In this document: in pieces, positions 46,553 to 59,486 of the stretch
Position numbering within the stretch: the first letter of the stretch is position 1
Layout: each line of letters opens with the position of its first letter
NCBI GenBank assembly: GCA_002270565.1
Contig: NQMI01000139.1
Span: 55,797 to 119,796 of the forward strand
Length of the DNA stretch: 64,000 nt
Source: Stenocarpella maydis
Taxonomy: Eukaryota > Ascomycota > Sordariomycetes > Diaporthales > Diaporthaceae
Direction: 5' to 3'
Made by a program: the position numbers and the translations under genes
Notes under the pieces: model-generated
The model's input: the letters and a program-made list of their open reading frames with translations, nothing else
What the model was told of the DNA's origin: nothing
Database searches by the model: none

Positions 46553-49500
46553 GCTACCACACGCCAGGACGCCCCGGCCATCCTTCCTCTCTCCTGCGCC
46601 TGCCACACCCGGCCATTCCATTTCTACCCGAGACGATGTACTGGCTGCCCCAACGAAACTTTGTTCAATCCTACGCAACCACCAGCCGGCTACATAAGAT
46701 TGCGCAGACCTAGGATCAGCCAAGTATGTATAAACAGTAGCGTACCGACCGTGCCACATCGTACCGCACACGCATCACGCTGTTGCTGCCCCTCCCCCTT
46801 CCCGAGGATGATGATTCCGCTGCCCCACCCCGGATAGCGACTTCCCTCCACCCGGCGCCTGGCTTGGCCTGGATTCGCCCTCAAGAGCTCCAGAGACCCC
46901 GACGGCGGCCAATCAACCACACAAGGGGCAAGTACCGACGCCCAAGGGTAGAAGCAACACTGGACGTGCCGTTCATAGCCATGACCATGAAAGAAGAGGG
47001 AAAAAAGGAAAAGAAAACCACCATGACCATACCACACCTGGGGCTGCTCGGCTACACTACCAGGTCCCCGCACATGCACCAAGCGTCCACCTGCCGTAGC
47101 CTGCTGCCGTCGATGTGATGCAGTGTTCATGGCGATATTGCCAATGGCGCTGGGTGCAGCCGCACTCGCACTTTTGCTGTGGTGCCTCCTGCTGCAGTCA
47201 TTTCTTCTTTGCTTGCCTCACCATCGGTGGCCGCCTACGCCGTGGACCTGTAATAATATGCTCGAGGCCCGAGTATCATGCCCTGCATCGACTGGTCTAT
47301 CCTGTTTCCGTTGGTGGCTTGGTGCATATTCCCACCAGCCATCCATCCACCAACACGGCGACACACGAGACACGAGACCGGACCCGTCCCGTCACCTCCT
47401 TCCTGTCCTACCTTGCCCACAAGAGTCTTGCCCCACTGGGCCCCGGCCGCCGCCCTGCTCTTGGCCCTAGGTTAGTCCAACACTTCAGACGGCAGTCCAA
47501 GATTACAGCAGACTACGACTTATGTAGGCCTCGGAACACCGCAAGCCTGTTTCCGGTGCGAGAGGGCGGAGACGCCGCCAATCCTGGCTCCGGCAACCCA
47601 AGCGATCCATCCAGCAGAGCCCTCGGAGTCTCCTCTTTGAAACGCCACATGTTGGCTGGCAGACTTCGCCGGTTGGACCGCCCAGTCTTGCCTCGTTTGC
47701 CTTTTCAGCGGCCTGAAACTGGTCAGCGGATGACAGCCTACGGTTTCCGGCCCCTCTCCAGGTTGTCCAGGGTGCGGCGGCATTGCCCTGCGTGCAGGTG
47801 CGTGCATTGCTCCGAGTCAAAAGCTGACGACCTGAGTCTCGAATAGAGCCTGGGCCTGCATGATTACTCAGATGCGTTGAGAACGCCCATGCCTATGCCC
47901 ATGGCCCTCGTCCTGCCTGTCTGCTTTGGCCGTCTGGCTGCTCAGCCGCCCAACCACCGGCCAACCCACCCAGGTCGCATCTGTTGACGCTGTCATGTCC
48001 CCACGAGCGCGACCAGGCGCGGTGGCAGCAAAACACGAGGGCTCTCGCACTTGTGTCAGCTTTTTGCCGCCGTCTAGTGTGCCTTTGGAGCCAGACCTGC
48101 ATTATCCACCGTCCAGGGTGACGAGCCTGCATTGGTTGGACATGACTTGCGCCTCGAAACTCGGGCTGGCCTGGTGCAACCCATGGCCTCTGGAGACCGA
48201 CCCGATCCATTCGCATCTTGGCGGCCACTTGCCCTCTGTGCGGCTAGTCAAGGGCAGATGAGCGACGGCCCCTTCATCGCTGTCGACTTCTAGGCGGCAC
48301 GGAATGATGATTAGTGCAAGGGTAATGCCCTTAGGCCTCCCCGCGCTCGGCAGACCATTCTGAGGTATTGCGACTCGCACGTCGATCTCCGACATAGCCT
48401 ACACCTAGTCTGCATCTTTGTCGACAAACGGCCTTGATGCCTAGCGAGACGAGCGGGGACTTTGACTTCAACTCCAAGTCACACTAAGCAAATGCTCGAC
48501 TCCTAGCCCTGCAACCTCAGGTTTTATTAGTTTGCGCAGCACCATGTCGCCAACTGTGTGCCACGCCTGCCCCAGCCCCCCTCCCCGGTAGAACCGCACT
48601 CTGGGTCGGTCAGACCGGGGCCGGCCGACGCTAGAAGTCCATGTACCCAGGATCCTCCCAATGCCGTGGTTGTTGCTGTCTGCAACTCCTGGACTCGCGG
48701 CCCACTGGAAATTTCCGCAAATTGTTGGCTTCTGCCCAAGCACAAAGTCGGTCAGCAGCAACTCCGTGCCATCACTTGCCCCAGCTGGCAAATTCGTCTC
48801 CCGCAACAGGCTTGAATAGTGCGACTACTGCACCGCGGCGTCGACCATCTTGCCCCAGGTGGCGGAACCTTGTCTCGACTTTTCTTCCATTGGGCGAGCC
48901 AATCTACGGCCACTTTACACCCCGGCAAGGTGGCCCACCCCTTCAAGTATATGGTGACAGGGGTTGATGCGGAAAGAACTCATCTGGAAAGATTAGAAGG
49001 TCGATCCTAAAGCTCGTCAGCCACATCCCTGTCAAGTGCACCCTGAAACAAGGTACATATTGCTCCAGTGCTATGGTTCCTCATTCGATGCTTCACTTTT
49101 TGGGCAACTTGGTACCTCGGCTCATGCCTGAGATGCCTCCAAATTCCGCGTCGCGGCTTCGGCTTCAGCCACCGAGCACAATCGCGCCTGGGTAAGGTTG
49201 GATGTGGACCAGCTTCAATGCGCTTTGGCCCACCTTCGAAGCTCGATTTGCTGTGGTGCTATAATAGGCTCCGACTTTCAGGGTCACTTTCGGATGTCGT
49301 TGAGCGAGCAATTCATCATGCTCGAAAGCCAGCCAAAAACAACAACCAATCACAGACGAGCTCTGTCTCCCAATGCTGCAGCTCCCAAAATGTCCTTCCG
49401 CCCGGTGCCGTCGTTATGGGTTCACCTAGTGTAGGCTGTGCCACGGGCCGCAGGATCGCTTGGGACTAGGGGGCGGGCCCCGGCCCCTGTCCCAGCTACG

Positions 49501-52500
49501 ACTGTCCAGTGACCAGGGCGTGCCCGTTCCAAAGTGGCGTCTTCAGGTCCCGGCCGATCTGATATCCCCGTATCATTGGGCGGAGCTGAGTATCTGGAGT
49601 CAAACGCCTGGTTCTTTCGAGCGACAAGCGACAGGGGACTGGCTCTTACAGAGAGGATCGAAATGCAGGGTATCGATTAACCATGCCGTCCTAATGGAAC
49701 CTTGCCACCCTGGGACAGGCTGCTTTGCTGGGATCTTGGTCAATTCCACGGCCACCCAGGCACGGTTCGACAGAGGTAGTGTGATGTGACTAGGACAAAG
49801 TTTCGACCCAGGTCTGCAGGACCACGGACGTCACCGTCAGATCGAAAACCACAGTTGCCTCGGATGCACACTCTGGACATATACCGCAGACTACCTGGAA
49901 TGAATTCAAATACCGACCGGTGCAAGAATTTGTACGCCTCGGGAAGTGATCTGCAGCAATCTGTGCCTCATCCCGCACTCCTTTCTCGAGCACTGCTCCT
50001 TGCGTCCCCTTGCGTCTCCCACGCTGTCACAGATTTCTAGACCCAGCGGATTGTCGGAGGATGCGCTGACTCGCAGGACACGTCGGTCTGACTGGCAGTG
50101 ATCTGGCTGCTGTCCTTTTACACTAGTGTAGGCCGTCTCCAGCACACGCTGCTACTGGTCATGGGTATCCACCGCACAGACCAGCCTTACCGCAGGGATG
50201 CGCTCACCAATATCACCGGCTCGCTCGGCGGGACGTAGAAACGCTGTCTGGGCCCTGTTGCATGTTGTGCCTTTGTGTTGCGGGCCCCCACACTCCAATG
50301 GCGGTACTGTGTAATTTTCAACCCTGTCTCGTCCACCTATCAAGCTGTCAAGATGTACGTACACCTGGACCTGACTGTACGGGGTTCTAGTGTATACTAC
50401 ACTATCCGGTCATTTCCCTACGGATGCGCCGTGATTCGTACTGCCTTGAAAGTCTTCGCACGGATCACCACATCCCTCTCCCTGCTGGCGGGCGGTTGCG
50501 GTTACGGCTGATAGCCTGGCCATTTCGGCGATCACACAACCAGTGGTACCCATCTCCCATCGGTGGTTGGGCGAACACATTCCCTGTGCCCTGCCTCGCT
50601 CCTCGCGGCAGTACTGGCAGTGCTCAGAGACATGGGCGCGAACGTGGGAAGGCTATTTTGAACCGGCCCAACTTCGCTCGCCTCCCACCGGCACCCAGCT
50701 ACCCCACGACCTGTGGTCCATGCCCCAGCTACGTACCTTGTCTGTCATGCCGTCCATATCCGGATGACTTCACTGACGTCTCACCAAAATCCACGCACGT
50801 CAATAGCTCACACGGTCCACCGTAGTAAGCCAGGATGTTATCATAATCGCCCTGAACTGTGATCCGCGTCCTCAGAGGTAACTTGTAGCGCAGCCACGAC
50901 CGAACCGAAGCCTTCGTGCCGCATGCCCGCTCGACTTCAATGGCACGACCGGTCGGGACTTAAGACTTAAAGAACCCCGGGAGGCTCTGTCGATACGCCG
51001 AAGGCCAAAGACCGAATGTACTCAAATACGTGTAATATACCCAGGATACCAGGGACAGGCAAACATTATCCAGTGTCCAGCCACACTCATCTGCCCCAAC
51101 TCGGGCCTCGAACTTCCCACCACTGGGAAACCACAAAGAAGCGAGCTTGTGCCGATCCGGCGCCAGGCCAAGTCCGCACCTTCATGTTCGGCACACCCTG
51201 GCTGGGTTACAGACTGAATTCAAAGCGTTCGGCATTCATGAGGGATGACTAGGCGCCTCCTCAACAGCTAAAGCGTGGGCTTGTGCGTGGTCTATTGTGC
51301 AGTGAGGCCGTACACGAGCACTCGAGCACCACACCTAGTGCTCAATGGATCACCCAGACCGCTTGAACAACCAAAAAGTTGAAGGCGGAGCCATGACAGC
51401 TATCACTGCTCATCAACAAGCGGTAGTGTACATGATTCGTGCTAGGGTCGTCGTATGCGATATGGCTGCGTCGCTCCGCAGCCTTCACTCCGGAGGGCCA
51501 GGACTGCTAGCTCCCCGGCTCCCTTGCTCGTCTGTGGCTGAAAATATCGGACGACGTCCGCGGCGCAAAACTATCTCAGTCGAACCTTGTCACGTCTCTA
51601 ATGCCAGCGAGGCGAGCGGTCTGATCCTGCTGGGTCGTCTATATCCCCCGATGCAGCTCACCTGCAATGCCGCCTTTAAACAACCTTGACTCCTCCGTCG
51701 CCGCCAAGTTGTGGATGCGTGCGTAACCCGATGACTGCCCAGAAAGGATACTTCGCCGCGAGGAGTGAGCTTCCAACCTGACCCTAGCTCAAACTCGAAA
51801 CGATGCTCGACTTTGCAGCATGGCACGACAGTTGGATGATGCCGTGAGGTGTGGCTCCTTGAGAGGGCAGCCTAGCGATACATGACAGACCCTACCTTGT
51901 TTGGTGGCTGGCCTCTTGCAGGCAATTGATTGGGTGATGTCACAAAGCTGCTAATCCTGGCGCCGAATGAGAACCTCTGTGTTGATGATCAGATCCTGCC
52001 GCAGGCACCTGGGACCAGCAGTGACAAATGCTCCATTCTGCGCCTCAGTCCAGTCTCTCAGCGTTACAGCAGATCATCAAGTGTCGGGATCGCGCTGCTT
52101 GCCTGACTGACTGACTGTCTGGGGTTTTGACCCACGAAAGGAAAGGGAACTCTAGGCAGTAGCACTCACAGCGACTCGCCCCTGACACGCTCCGGCCATC
52201 GACGTGCATCGACACAGGCTTGCTATACCGGCATGGGCATTAACGCACATTGTTAATCTATCAACCCCCCCCCCTTCCTGCAGCGTCATCGAAGCAGATA
52301 CCAGTCTTCACAGCATGAGGGGCATGGCTCGTTAAATTTTAACGCTATTTCCGGCATACATGGAAGTCTCGACGGCCCTCAGCGGAGCCACAAGAAGTCG
52401 CCTTCGAGAGGGGCCGGTAGCCACCCACAGTTCGGATCAACCACCATCCCCCCTCGTTAGCCTCGAATGCACGAATTACGGTACACCGCTTGTTCCGTGG

Positions 52501-52864
52501 TTGTGTGTTTGTCTTCAGTTGACTCTTGCTGTAACCGTCATAATTGTGACATCCTGAGGGATGCGCTGGGTACCACTGGCTGACAATCTCGCAGCAAACC
52601 TCGTCAACCTTCCAGCAACCGGCCGACTCATTATGCCGAGACATAACCAGGCTGGCAGGTAGATGCACGCAGTGACGCTCCTTGTTCCGTGGGATTGTGA
52701 TCAAGTCAGTCGGTCAGACTGCGGGCCAGGGATTAGAGCCCACACATACTTGGCTTTCTGATCATCAATCTGGCTCTCCGCCTTCAAGCCATCAAACAAT
52801 TGACTCACCCGCCGCTGGTGACATCCAACGCGGACAGGCTGTCCTGACTCGAACCCGACTCCGA

Positions 52865-54265
52865 TCAATATGCAGACGACATCTTGGATGCCAATCCTCC
52901 AAACCCATCCTGCTGGATCTTGGTCGAGGCAAGGTCTACGGCGAATCTGAGTGTCTCCTCATCATTCCAGTCGCCCCTGCGACAAAGCAGACCGTACAAG
53001 ACGCCCGCCACGAATGTGTCCCCGGCACCAATAGCGCTGTACACCGCGCTGTGTCAGCTCCATAAGATCACCACTGATCGTGGATACTGGGCAGCGGGTC
53101 CTCCTCAAGTTGCAAGGTGGGGGGGGGGATGTTTTGCATACTCGACAATCTGGACGGGTTTTGGCGTGACGCTGAACATCCGCTGGGTCGCCAGCGATTT
53201 GGCGATGGCTCCTTTGGCGCCCCATGTGCAGTAGAGCAGTGACCTATCAATACCTCAGTCTTGTGTGACCTAGCGGTACGGGGAGGCGAGCAGACTGCCG
53301 TCAGAAATCATGGTTGGACTTACGCTCTAGGTGTCCGAGTTTCTTCGCCTGTCAGACATGCCTCGGCGCTCGCGTATCCCTCGCCCTAGCCATCTTAATC
53401 AGCTTGCCTGTCCTCCGCTGTTATTGTCTTTCTGGTCACGAGACACTCGTCCGACTTACTTCAGCCCAACTCCTCGAGTAAAACACAACATCAGCCTCGG
53501 CGGCCAGTTCCCGTAAGCCCTCTCTCGCGGGCTTCTCGACCTCGACGCTGATGCGAGACCCTGGATGAGAGTGGCGCAGGTGTTGGATACACTGGAGACT
53601 TGTTTCTGGGATGCGACCCTACCACCCCAATCTTTAGCCATGGCTTTTCGGCTGCCGAAACACGCAAGATGTGAGCAGATCCTGCCTGCACCGAACGCCG
53701 TGATCTTGATCCTCCTGTCAGGCCAAGGGAAACGCCATGGACATACCTCAAAGTGCCACCACATATTCTCGGCGTCTCGGTCACGAAAAGCGTCGGAAAT
53801 TTTGACGAACTCTTGTTTCGTCATCTCATCGAGACCGTTGTGATTCACAATAGTTCGAGTACCCGTTGCCTGACTAGACATGATCCAACTGCTCGCCGCC
53901 TCGGTTTGGTCGTCACGGTAGATACAGTGGCTCAGGTCGACCGGCGAGTCTGGTCCGAACGATGACACGATTTTCGCGGTGGCTGATGCGTGACGATTAG
54001 GAAGCGTCGTGACAAGGTGGAGGCGCAGACCTGGTGGAAGGAACTGCTTCAGCACCTCGAGCGAGTTGCCGCCATTTCCACCTCGCCGGACTTTGAGGTT
54101 TGTGGCGCGTAGTTTGGAATCCTCTTCGGGGTAGTGGGGGACGCTGAAAGTAGTTGATAGGTGAGTGGATGGGCTCTGGCCAGGGCTACTAGCCCGGAGC
54201 GAGGGATCTTGTTACCTGAGAATAGTGTCGAGGTAGCATGCGCCGACCATTACCAGGTGCTTCAT
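52865..54265 (-). CDS. pfkB-family sugar kinase (ketohexokinase-like), 6 exons
   Basis: Ribokinase/pfkB-fold kinase, 317 residues, ATP-dependent. Exons (minus) 54265-54216, 54143-53747, 53618-53460, 53385-53324, 53243-53142 and 53048-52865. The start MKHLVMVGACYLDTILSVPH and RRGGNGGNSLEVL (substrate-side GGN) are typical of the ketohexokinase group. TGTRTIVNHN and WWHFEGRIPET (made across intron 2) match its lid and substrate loop, and LYCTWGAKGAIA the nucleotide half. AIGAGDTFVAGVLYG holds the catalytic Asp267 and anion hole (pfkB signature 2). Every junction restores the frame with a GT donor and YAG acceptor except none ambiguous in phase. Substrate could be fructose, another ketose or a nucleoside; sequence alone does not say. 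A G-run near 53119-53128 sits in the last intron. It is divergent from the MFS gene at 55685, 1.4 kb away. Confidence 0.88.
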
Positions 54266-55684
54266 CGTGGCTTGCCCGGCTGCAGCCAGGTCTCTGCTTA
54301 CCGTGTGGTTCTTCTCGCTTTACTGCAGACACGCCGCCCAAGGCCCTGCCCAGCAAGCTGGCACCGCTGTAGTGGGCTTTAGCAAGTGCAAGAGTCACGT
54401 CAGCCGTACACAGCAGGGCTCCTCGTGGTGTGCAAAGCCGACCGGATACAGCGAGAGTGCGTCACGAAATCACGGACACGCCCGATTCTCTGGCTCCATT
54501 GCTTCTTGTTTTGAACAGGTGAGTAGTGGCACAAGCTATGATTGTTCCTGAACGCGTCGATCATCGAGCTAGGTGCCCTCGGATGAGCGGCAAAGCATAC
54601 ACGCCGCATGCGCTTTGGGTCGCTCTGATTGGCGAGTCTCGGGGCTGGTTGGCACCAAGTTCCGGGTAGAGCTGTGCAACTTCGTCAAATTCGCGTGCTG
54701 AAGCTCGATATCAAAACAAATCCCACCGCCCCCCTCCCCCTCCCACCAAACAAAAAAGGGTCAAGTGGCGTGATCATCAACGCCATGAAGCCTGGTCCGA
54801 AAGCGTGCGTAGGCTGCAGCCGTTGGGAGCACGTACATACATGCCACGCGGCCTCCCATGCCCTCCAGCCTGGGCGATCCACGCGGCGGTAGCAGGCAAA
54901 CGGCTGCCTCCTGTATGTCTTGGTATCAGGCCGCCGGCGGCGCCACACTGTTCATGCGGGTTGGATGAGACAGGTTGGTCTCAGAAGGAGGCTTTCGGAA
55001 CAGTGCTTGTAGGCACGGTCCTGTGAGCCTAGGGGCTTAGAGAGGTTTCGAGGTGATCGCAGATGTGCTAAACACTGGGCGGAACATTGAATGCCGTCTC
55101 GCTCCATGGGCCAGGCCAGTCTCAGGACGGAGTCAGCATGGAATAAGACAACACCAGGACAAAACGAGTTGTTCTCCTTAGCATCCCAGCCCGTTCTCTC
55201 CATTCTCCCAACAAGGCTCTGCACTGTTGGCTGTCTTGTTAAAGCTGATGTATACAAATGCAATCTGGAACATCTACCTCCTCGGGGCGCCCGAGACGGC
55301 GACAACTGGTCCTGCCGTGGAAGTGAATTTGACTAATATCAATTCCCTACGGACAGCTATTGGTAGTTCTGCCTGGAATTCCACGCAGTCGAGCGAAACA
55401 ATTGTTACTGGCCATGAGCGGCGAGCCGGCTGTACGGCCCGTCAGATCCCCCAGATCAACGACGGTTCTCCGTTGTGGTCACGGACTAACCGAAGTTTCT
55501 CCGCCCAGACCGTCAACGTTCCCTCCCCCTTTGCCCAGAAGACACTTTTTTGTTGTGCTCACTCGAGCAAGATTCAGAACATAACATTTCTGACTGCCCC
55601 AAACCCAGACGCATGGATAGATAGTCTGAGTCAGGGGCTACGTTTGATAGGTCAGGTGCGGTGAGTACTGGGCAATCGACCGAC
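54266..55684. promoter_or_regulatory. Divergent promoter region, kinase and MFS gene
   Basis: 1.4 kb between two divergent starts. No gene is supported inside. GTGAGT at 55661-55666, just before the MFS start, could be the donor of a leader intron or simply chance. Confidence 0.4.
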
Positions 55685-57508
55685 ATGGCCACGTCCACAC
55701 AGACAATCGCGGCCGAGACCACCCCGAGAGGTGAGAGCTCCGAGTGCCATGAGCTTCGGCAAATCCGCAAGCATGCGGGTCTCACCAGCGGTCAGTCGGC
55801 GCGCGCGGAGAGAGGAAGCTCGTCCGCGGGGCCAGCAACGGGCTCAAGACGGGAGTCATATGGTCAAGAACAGAACCCGGCGCCAGTAGGACCGCCGCAG
55901 CCGTGGCTGAAGATCTTCTGCGTCGGTTTCTCCTTCTTCAGCGCTGGCGTCAACGACAGCACCCTGGGGCCGTTGATCCCCTACCTGCTGACCTCGTTCT
56001 CTGTCCGCACCGGCATGGTGGCCGTGCTGTGAGTCCAGCCCCGGTTCCGAAGCACGGAGCCTCTCTTGCAGTTCAAGCCTGGCGCCCTTCTCATATCATA
56101 TCAGGTACGCGTGCAACTTCACTGGCTGGCTGGCCGGCGCCCTCACGAACCCAGCCATCGCCCCGCACCTGAGGCTGGGCCAGCTCCTCTGCCTCGGCGC
56201 CCTCCTGCAGCTGGCCGCGCAGGCCCTGCGGCCCTGGGGATGGTCCGGCCTTCCCGCGTTCGCGGTCTCCTCCTTCCTGCAGAGCCTGGGAACCGCCTAC
56301 CAGGACGCACTGGGGAATACCTTTGTCAGTGGGGTCCGCGCCGCCCACGGGTGGCTCGGCTTCATACATGCCATGTATGCGCTCGCGCTGCTCGTCGGGC
56401 CCTTGCTGGCCACGGCCATCGCGTCGAATGAGACACCCGGAAACGGGGCCGGGTCTGTTGGGGGTGAGGAGTCGTGGAAGAGGACGTACTTTGTTACTGT
56501 TGGCCTCGGGGTTGTCAATCTGGCGTGGGTGCTGGTCGCGTTCAGGGACACCTTGTGGGACCCCAAGAGGGATGACGGAATTTCGAGGCGTGGTGACGAA
56601 GAGAGGGCCAGCAGGTCTCTGGGCGAGGAGCAGGAGAGGCAGGCGGCGTTTTCTGTCCTGCAGGACATGGGCGCTATGCTGAATTCGAAGGATGTCTGGC
56701 TCATCAGCCTGTTCTTCTTCTTTGCTCTTGGGGCTTCCCAGACTGCGGGAGGTGAGTTGATATTCCATGCTACCATCGAGCCTCGATGTTCTGGTTACCG
56801 GACGCCATGTTAACCAACCCCCCCTCCCCCCAACTGCTTCCCGGTGCCTTTGAGACAGCTGAGTGACCTTCGCAGGCTGGGTCGTCGCCTACCTTGTCGA
56901 GGTGAGAGGGGGAGACGTCGCCAAGGTAGGCTACGTACCGTCAGGCCAGGCCGCCGGGTTGCTCCTCGGCCGCCTACTGCTCCCAGAGCCAACCCGCCGT
57001 TTTGGAGAGAAGCCGATGTTGCTCTTGTATTTCGTCATCAGCATTGGTCTCCAGCTTGTGTTCTGGCTGGTGCCCAACACCATTGCTGGCGCGACGGCCC
57101 TCAGTATCATGGGTTTCTTCCAGGGCCCTTTCTTCGCGACTGCAAGTGCCGGTGGAGACTTGTCTATTGTCAACATTGTATGGATGTCTAACACTGGCTC
57201 AGGGGGTATCAGTTGCGTCGAGGCTTTTCCCGCGCAAGATCCAAGCGGCAGCTCTCAGTAAGTATGCGCCCTCTCCTCGCCAAATTATTGTCCCTCTAAA
57301 TCCCAAATTAGCATGGCTCACCAACACGCTGTTACCAGGCTTCATCTTTGTGGTCGCCCAGGCCGGCGCTGCCATTTTTCCTTCATTGACGGGTCTGATT
57401 GCTGGGAAGGCCGGTGTACAGGTGCTTCAGCCTATTGTCCTGGCTCAGCTCGTAGTGGCAACGATTTTCTGGGCGTTTGTGCCCAAGGCCCTCGAGCCGA
57501 GGAATTAA
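55685..57508 (+). CDS. MFS transporter (FHS/Bsc6-like), 5 exons
   Basis: Membrane transporter of 493 residues, probably sugar-type. Exons 55685-56028, 56105-56751, 56876-57141, 57203-57257 and 57339-57508. A disordered ~75-residue N-terminus leads to TM1 with AGVNDSTLGPLIPYLL, the G-x-ND-x-x-LG-x-L-IPY motif of the fucose/hexose permease-like branch. ACNFTGWLAGAL follows, then GNTFVSGVRAAHGWLGFIHA and, in the second half, TAGGWVVAYLVEVRGGD and PRKIQAAALS. The third intron (57142-57202) is best read with a GC donor (ACT|GCAAGT, CTAAC branch, CTCAG): this yields FFATGVSVASRLFP, which fits the family. Using GT at 57178 instead would need a 25-nt intron and insert extra residues. Substrate unknown; the neighbouring pfkB kinase hints at a sugar. 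Confidence 0.9.
57142..57202 (+). other. Predicted GC-AG intron in the MFS gene
   Basis: 61 nt, donor GCAAGT, branch match GTCTAAC at 57186-57192, acceptor CTCAG. Phase 0. Chosen because the resulting protein is continuous with the family while canonical alternatives are not. Confidence 0.7.
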
Positions 57509-57942
57509 AATTTATCATTTATCTTACATATACTGGAGTTTCTATATTCCGAAAGCACATCCGCGCAGAATACTGATGCATCTGCTGCACGATGCTCTTG
57601 CACACTTTACCAGAAGACAGCCTCCTCGCGGGCGCAGGCGAACATGTTCTAGTTAGCACCCACAGTAGGCTCCACTAACAACTACTGCTGTCACAGAATA
57701 CCCATCCTTCTACAGTTTACCTTTGGTCTTGCTCGCCAAGCTCCGCCTTGTGACTGGTCTGCACCCGAGTGGCTGTGAACGAGTGGCTACAGAAGCTAAG
57801 ACAAATTTGACCACTCGTTCTGTTCTTTGTGTGACAAAATGCTCAGACAGCATTCTTACACTGTCCTAGTCCAGCCGAACTCGCCACTTCCGTACAATAA
57901 ATGCTTCATGCTGATGCCAGAACTTTAGAAGCCACCACTTCA
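57509..57942. other. Convergent 3' region
   Basis: 434 bases between the stop codons of the MFS gene and the 7-TM gene; it should carry both 3' ends. No gene is seen. Confidence 0.5.
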
Positions 57943-59486
57943 TCATTTTTCCGACTTGGCACCCAGAGTGCTCGTGCTGTCACAATTTTCCCTACGGCGG
58001 TCCTTTCTCGAAATTGCCGGTGACTGCGGATGTGGATCAAGCTCGTTGTGAGCCTCGTTGGGCGAAAGCATTTCTTGGTCGTCGTGGAGAACAACCTCTT
58101 CTTGAATGGTGTTTCGCGGACCAGGGCTGCCAACACGCTCCTTCATTTCGAAGACCTCAGCTCGCGCCGCCCGTCGTTTCCTATTGATGGTGAGGACACT
58201 GGAATGAGGCGCCCGGGGGGTGTCCTCATCTGCCTTGGCCCCTGGAGTTCGGCCGCGGCTGCTCATGAAAATTGGACGCAGATACCGACTGGCCAAAGGC
58301 CGGAGTGCTGGAACTGACGAGCATACAATCCCTGCGCTCACCTCGATGTAGCACCAATAGTAGGTCGGGATAATGTCCCATGTGTAATCAGCAGAGTTCA
58401 TGACTCCTGCAAACATTATCACGGTCCTAGTAATAGCCGCGGCACAAACTCTGCAATTAGGATTAGGAGACAGAATACACGTGAGCATGCATTTGTTTTT
58501 TTTTATTCGACTTACAATCCACCGGTTGCGAATAGAAGTATCAGTGATACCTTCTTCTCGATCCTCATCTGTAGAGGGAGTATGACCGGGAGCGGCAGAA
58601 TGAAGAGCGCCGTGTCCACCAAGATATTTGCAATACTCAAGACCAGCATCACCGTTACCTGAGAATAGCACTGCGCGCCGTTTATTGTCATATCCCAGGC
58701 GGCGACAAGGGGACGGCATCGAAACACCATGATTAGAATATATGCGAATGAGTACCCGCAGACGAAGACGATGAGTATCCAGACCGAGATGCGAAACGAT
58801 TTGACTGGTGAGAGTTGCAGGTAGAGAACAAGCAGGCTTAGCTTTGCAAATGTGATTGCGAGACAATAGAAAGATGTAGCAGCAATGGTCCACTGGTCGG
58901 CATATTCAGCTTGAGGCTACTACAGCAGCTTTCTCCGGTGTTGGCACGTATGAAACCAGAAGAGAATTTGGCACTTACTGCTTGCAGGCTTCGAGTGAAA
59001 TCATAATAAGAAACGTTCCATACTAAGCGGTAGGTCAGTAAATATGGACCATGAACCCTGAAAGCGCATATTTCGAGGCTTGAGAATGCCTTACTGTGCA
59101 AACCAATTCCGACGTCACGCTCTGTTCCACTGATATCAGCTGTGGTAAAACTATGGCAGAGGACCCTTGACATACGTATAGCGTTGCTTATTACCAGGAG
59201 AATTGATGCGAATACCGCAGCCACGGCAAAATCTGGAGTGACATCGACTGAGCCAACATTCAACAGGTCGGCGGTGGATGGAACGGAACTCACAATCATC
59301 CACACGCAGAGGCATTTGCACAATGAACTTCCTGGTCAGGATACGAAGTCCCACCACTGCAAAAGCTACGGCCATGGTCACAATACTGACAAGACCCATG
59401 GTGAATTGGCGAGTTGGACTGCCATCAAACCGGGGCCTGCCTGGCGGTGGTGGTGCCATGTACATGATGTCATTATTCGTCGCCAT
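57943..59486 (-). CDS. SAT4/PTH11-like 7-TM integral membrane protein, 5 exons
   Basis: Rhodopsin-like fungal integral membrane protein, 432 residues; relatives include Pth11-type receptors but most are uncharacterised. Exons (minus) 59486-59294, 59247-59095, 59022-58979, 58916-58516 and 58450-57943. Family marks: TM1 then LRILTRKF, RVDD, GIGLHIWNVSYYDFTRSLQA made across two introns, FYCLAITFAKLSLLVLYLQL, MVFRCRPLVAAWDM (the F-x-C-x-P-x5-W block), IANILVDTALFILPLPVILP, and TYYWCYIEVSAGIVCSSVPA. The tail of ~140 residues is charged and cytosolic. No CFEM cysteine domain is present at the N-terminus. Exon 2 has an in-frame GTATGT...CACAG segment of 36 nt that could be a very short intron; I kept it as coding. 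Divergent from the P450 at 60437. Confidence 0.86.

Larger units (their letters stand above)
41312..52864. other. 11.5-kb interval without a supportable gene
   Basis: I examined both strands and found no frame that combines a family motif with splice continuity. The 41.3-44 kb part may include a long leader or promoter for the 40217-41311 gene. Microsatellites cluster at 45.7-46.6 kb. The 47-52.8 kb part has only short frames and no obvious repeat. ACCTAGGT occurs near 45918. Possible contents are regulatory DNA, non-coding transcripts or old decayed sequence. Confidence 0.4.

Noticed and set aside
47115..47846. 243-codon plus-strand frame
   Set aside because: Rich in Pro/His/Arg/Cys without any domain, start context poor, and overlapping frames on both strands are equally open.
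57178..57202. Canonical GT-AG intron of 25 nt in the MFS gene
   Set aside because: Too short for a fungal intron and leaves extra residues inside a conserved helix; the GC-AG alternative explains the sequence better.
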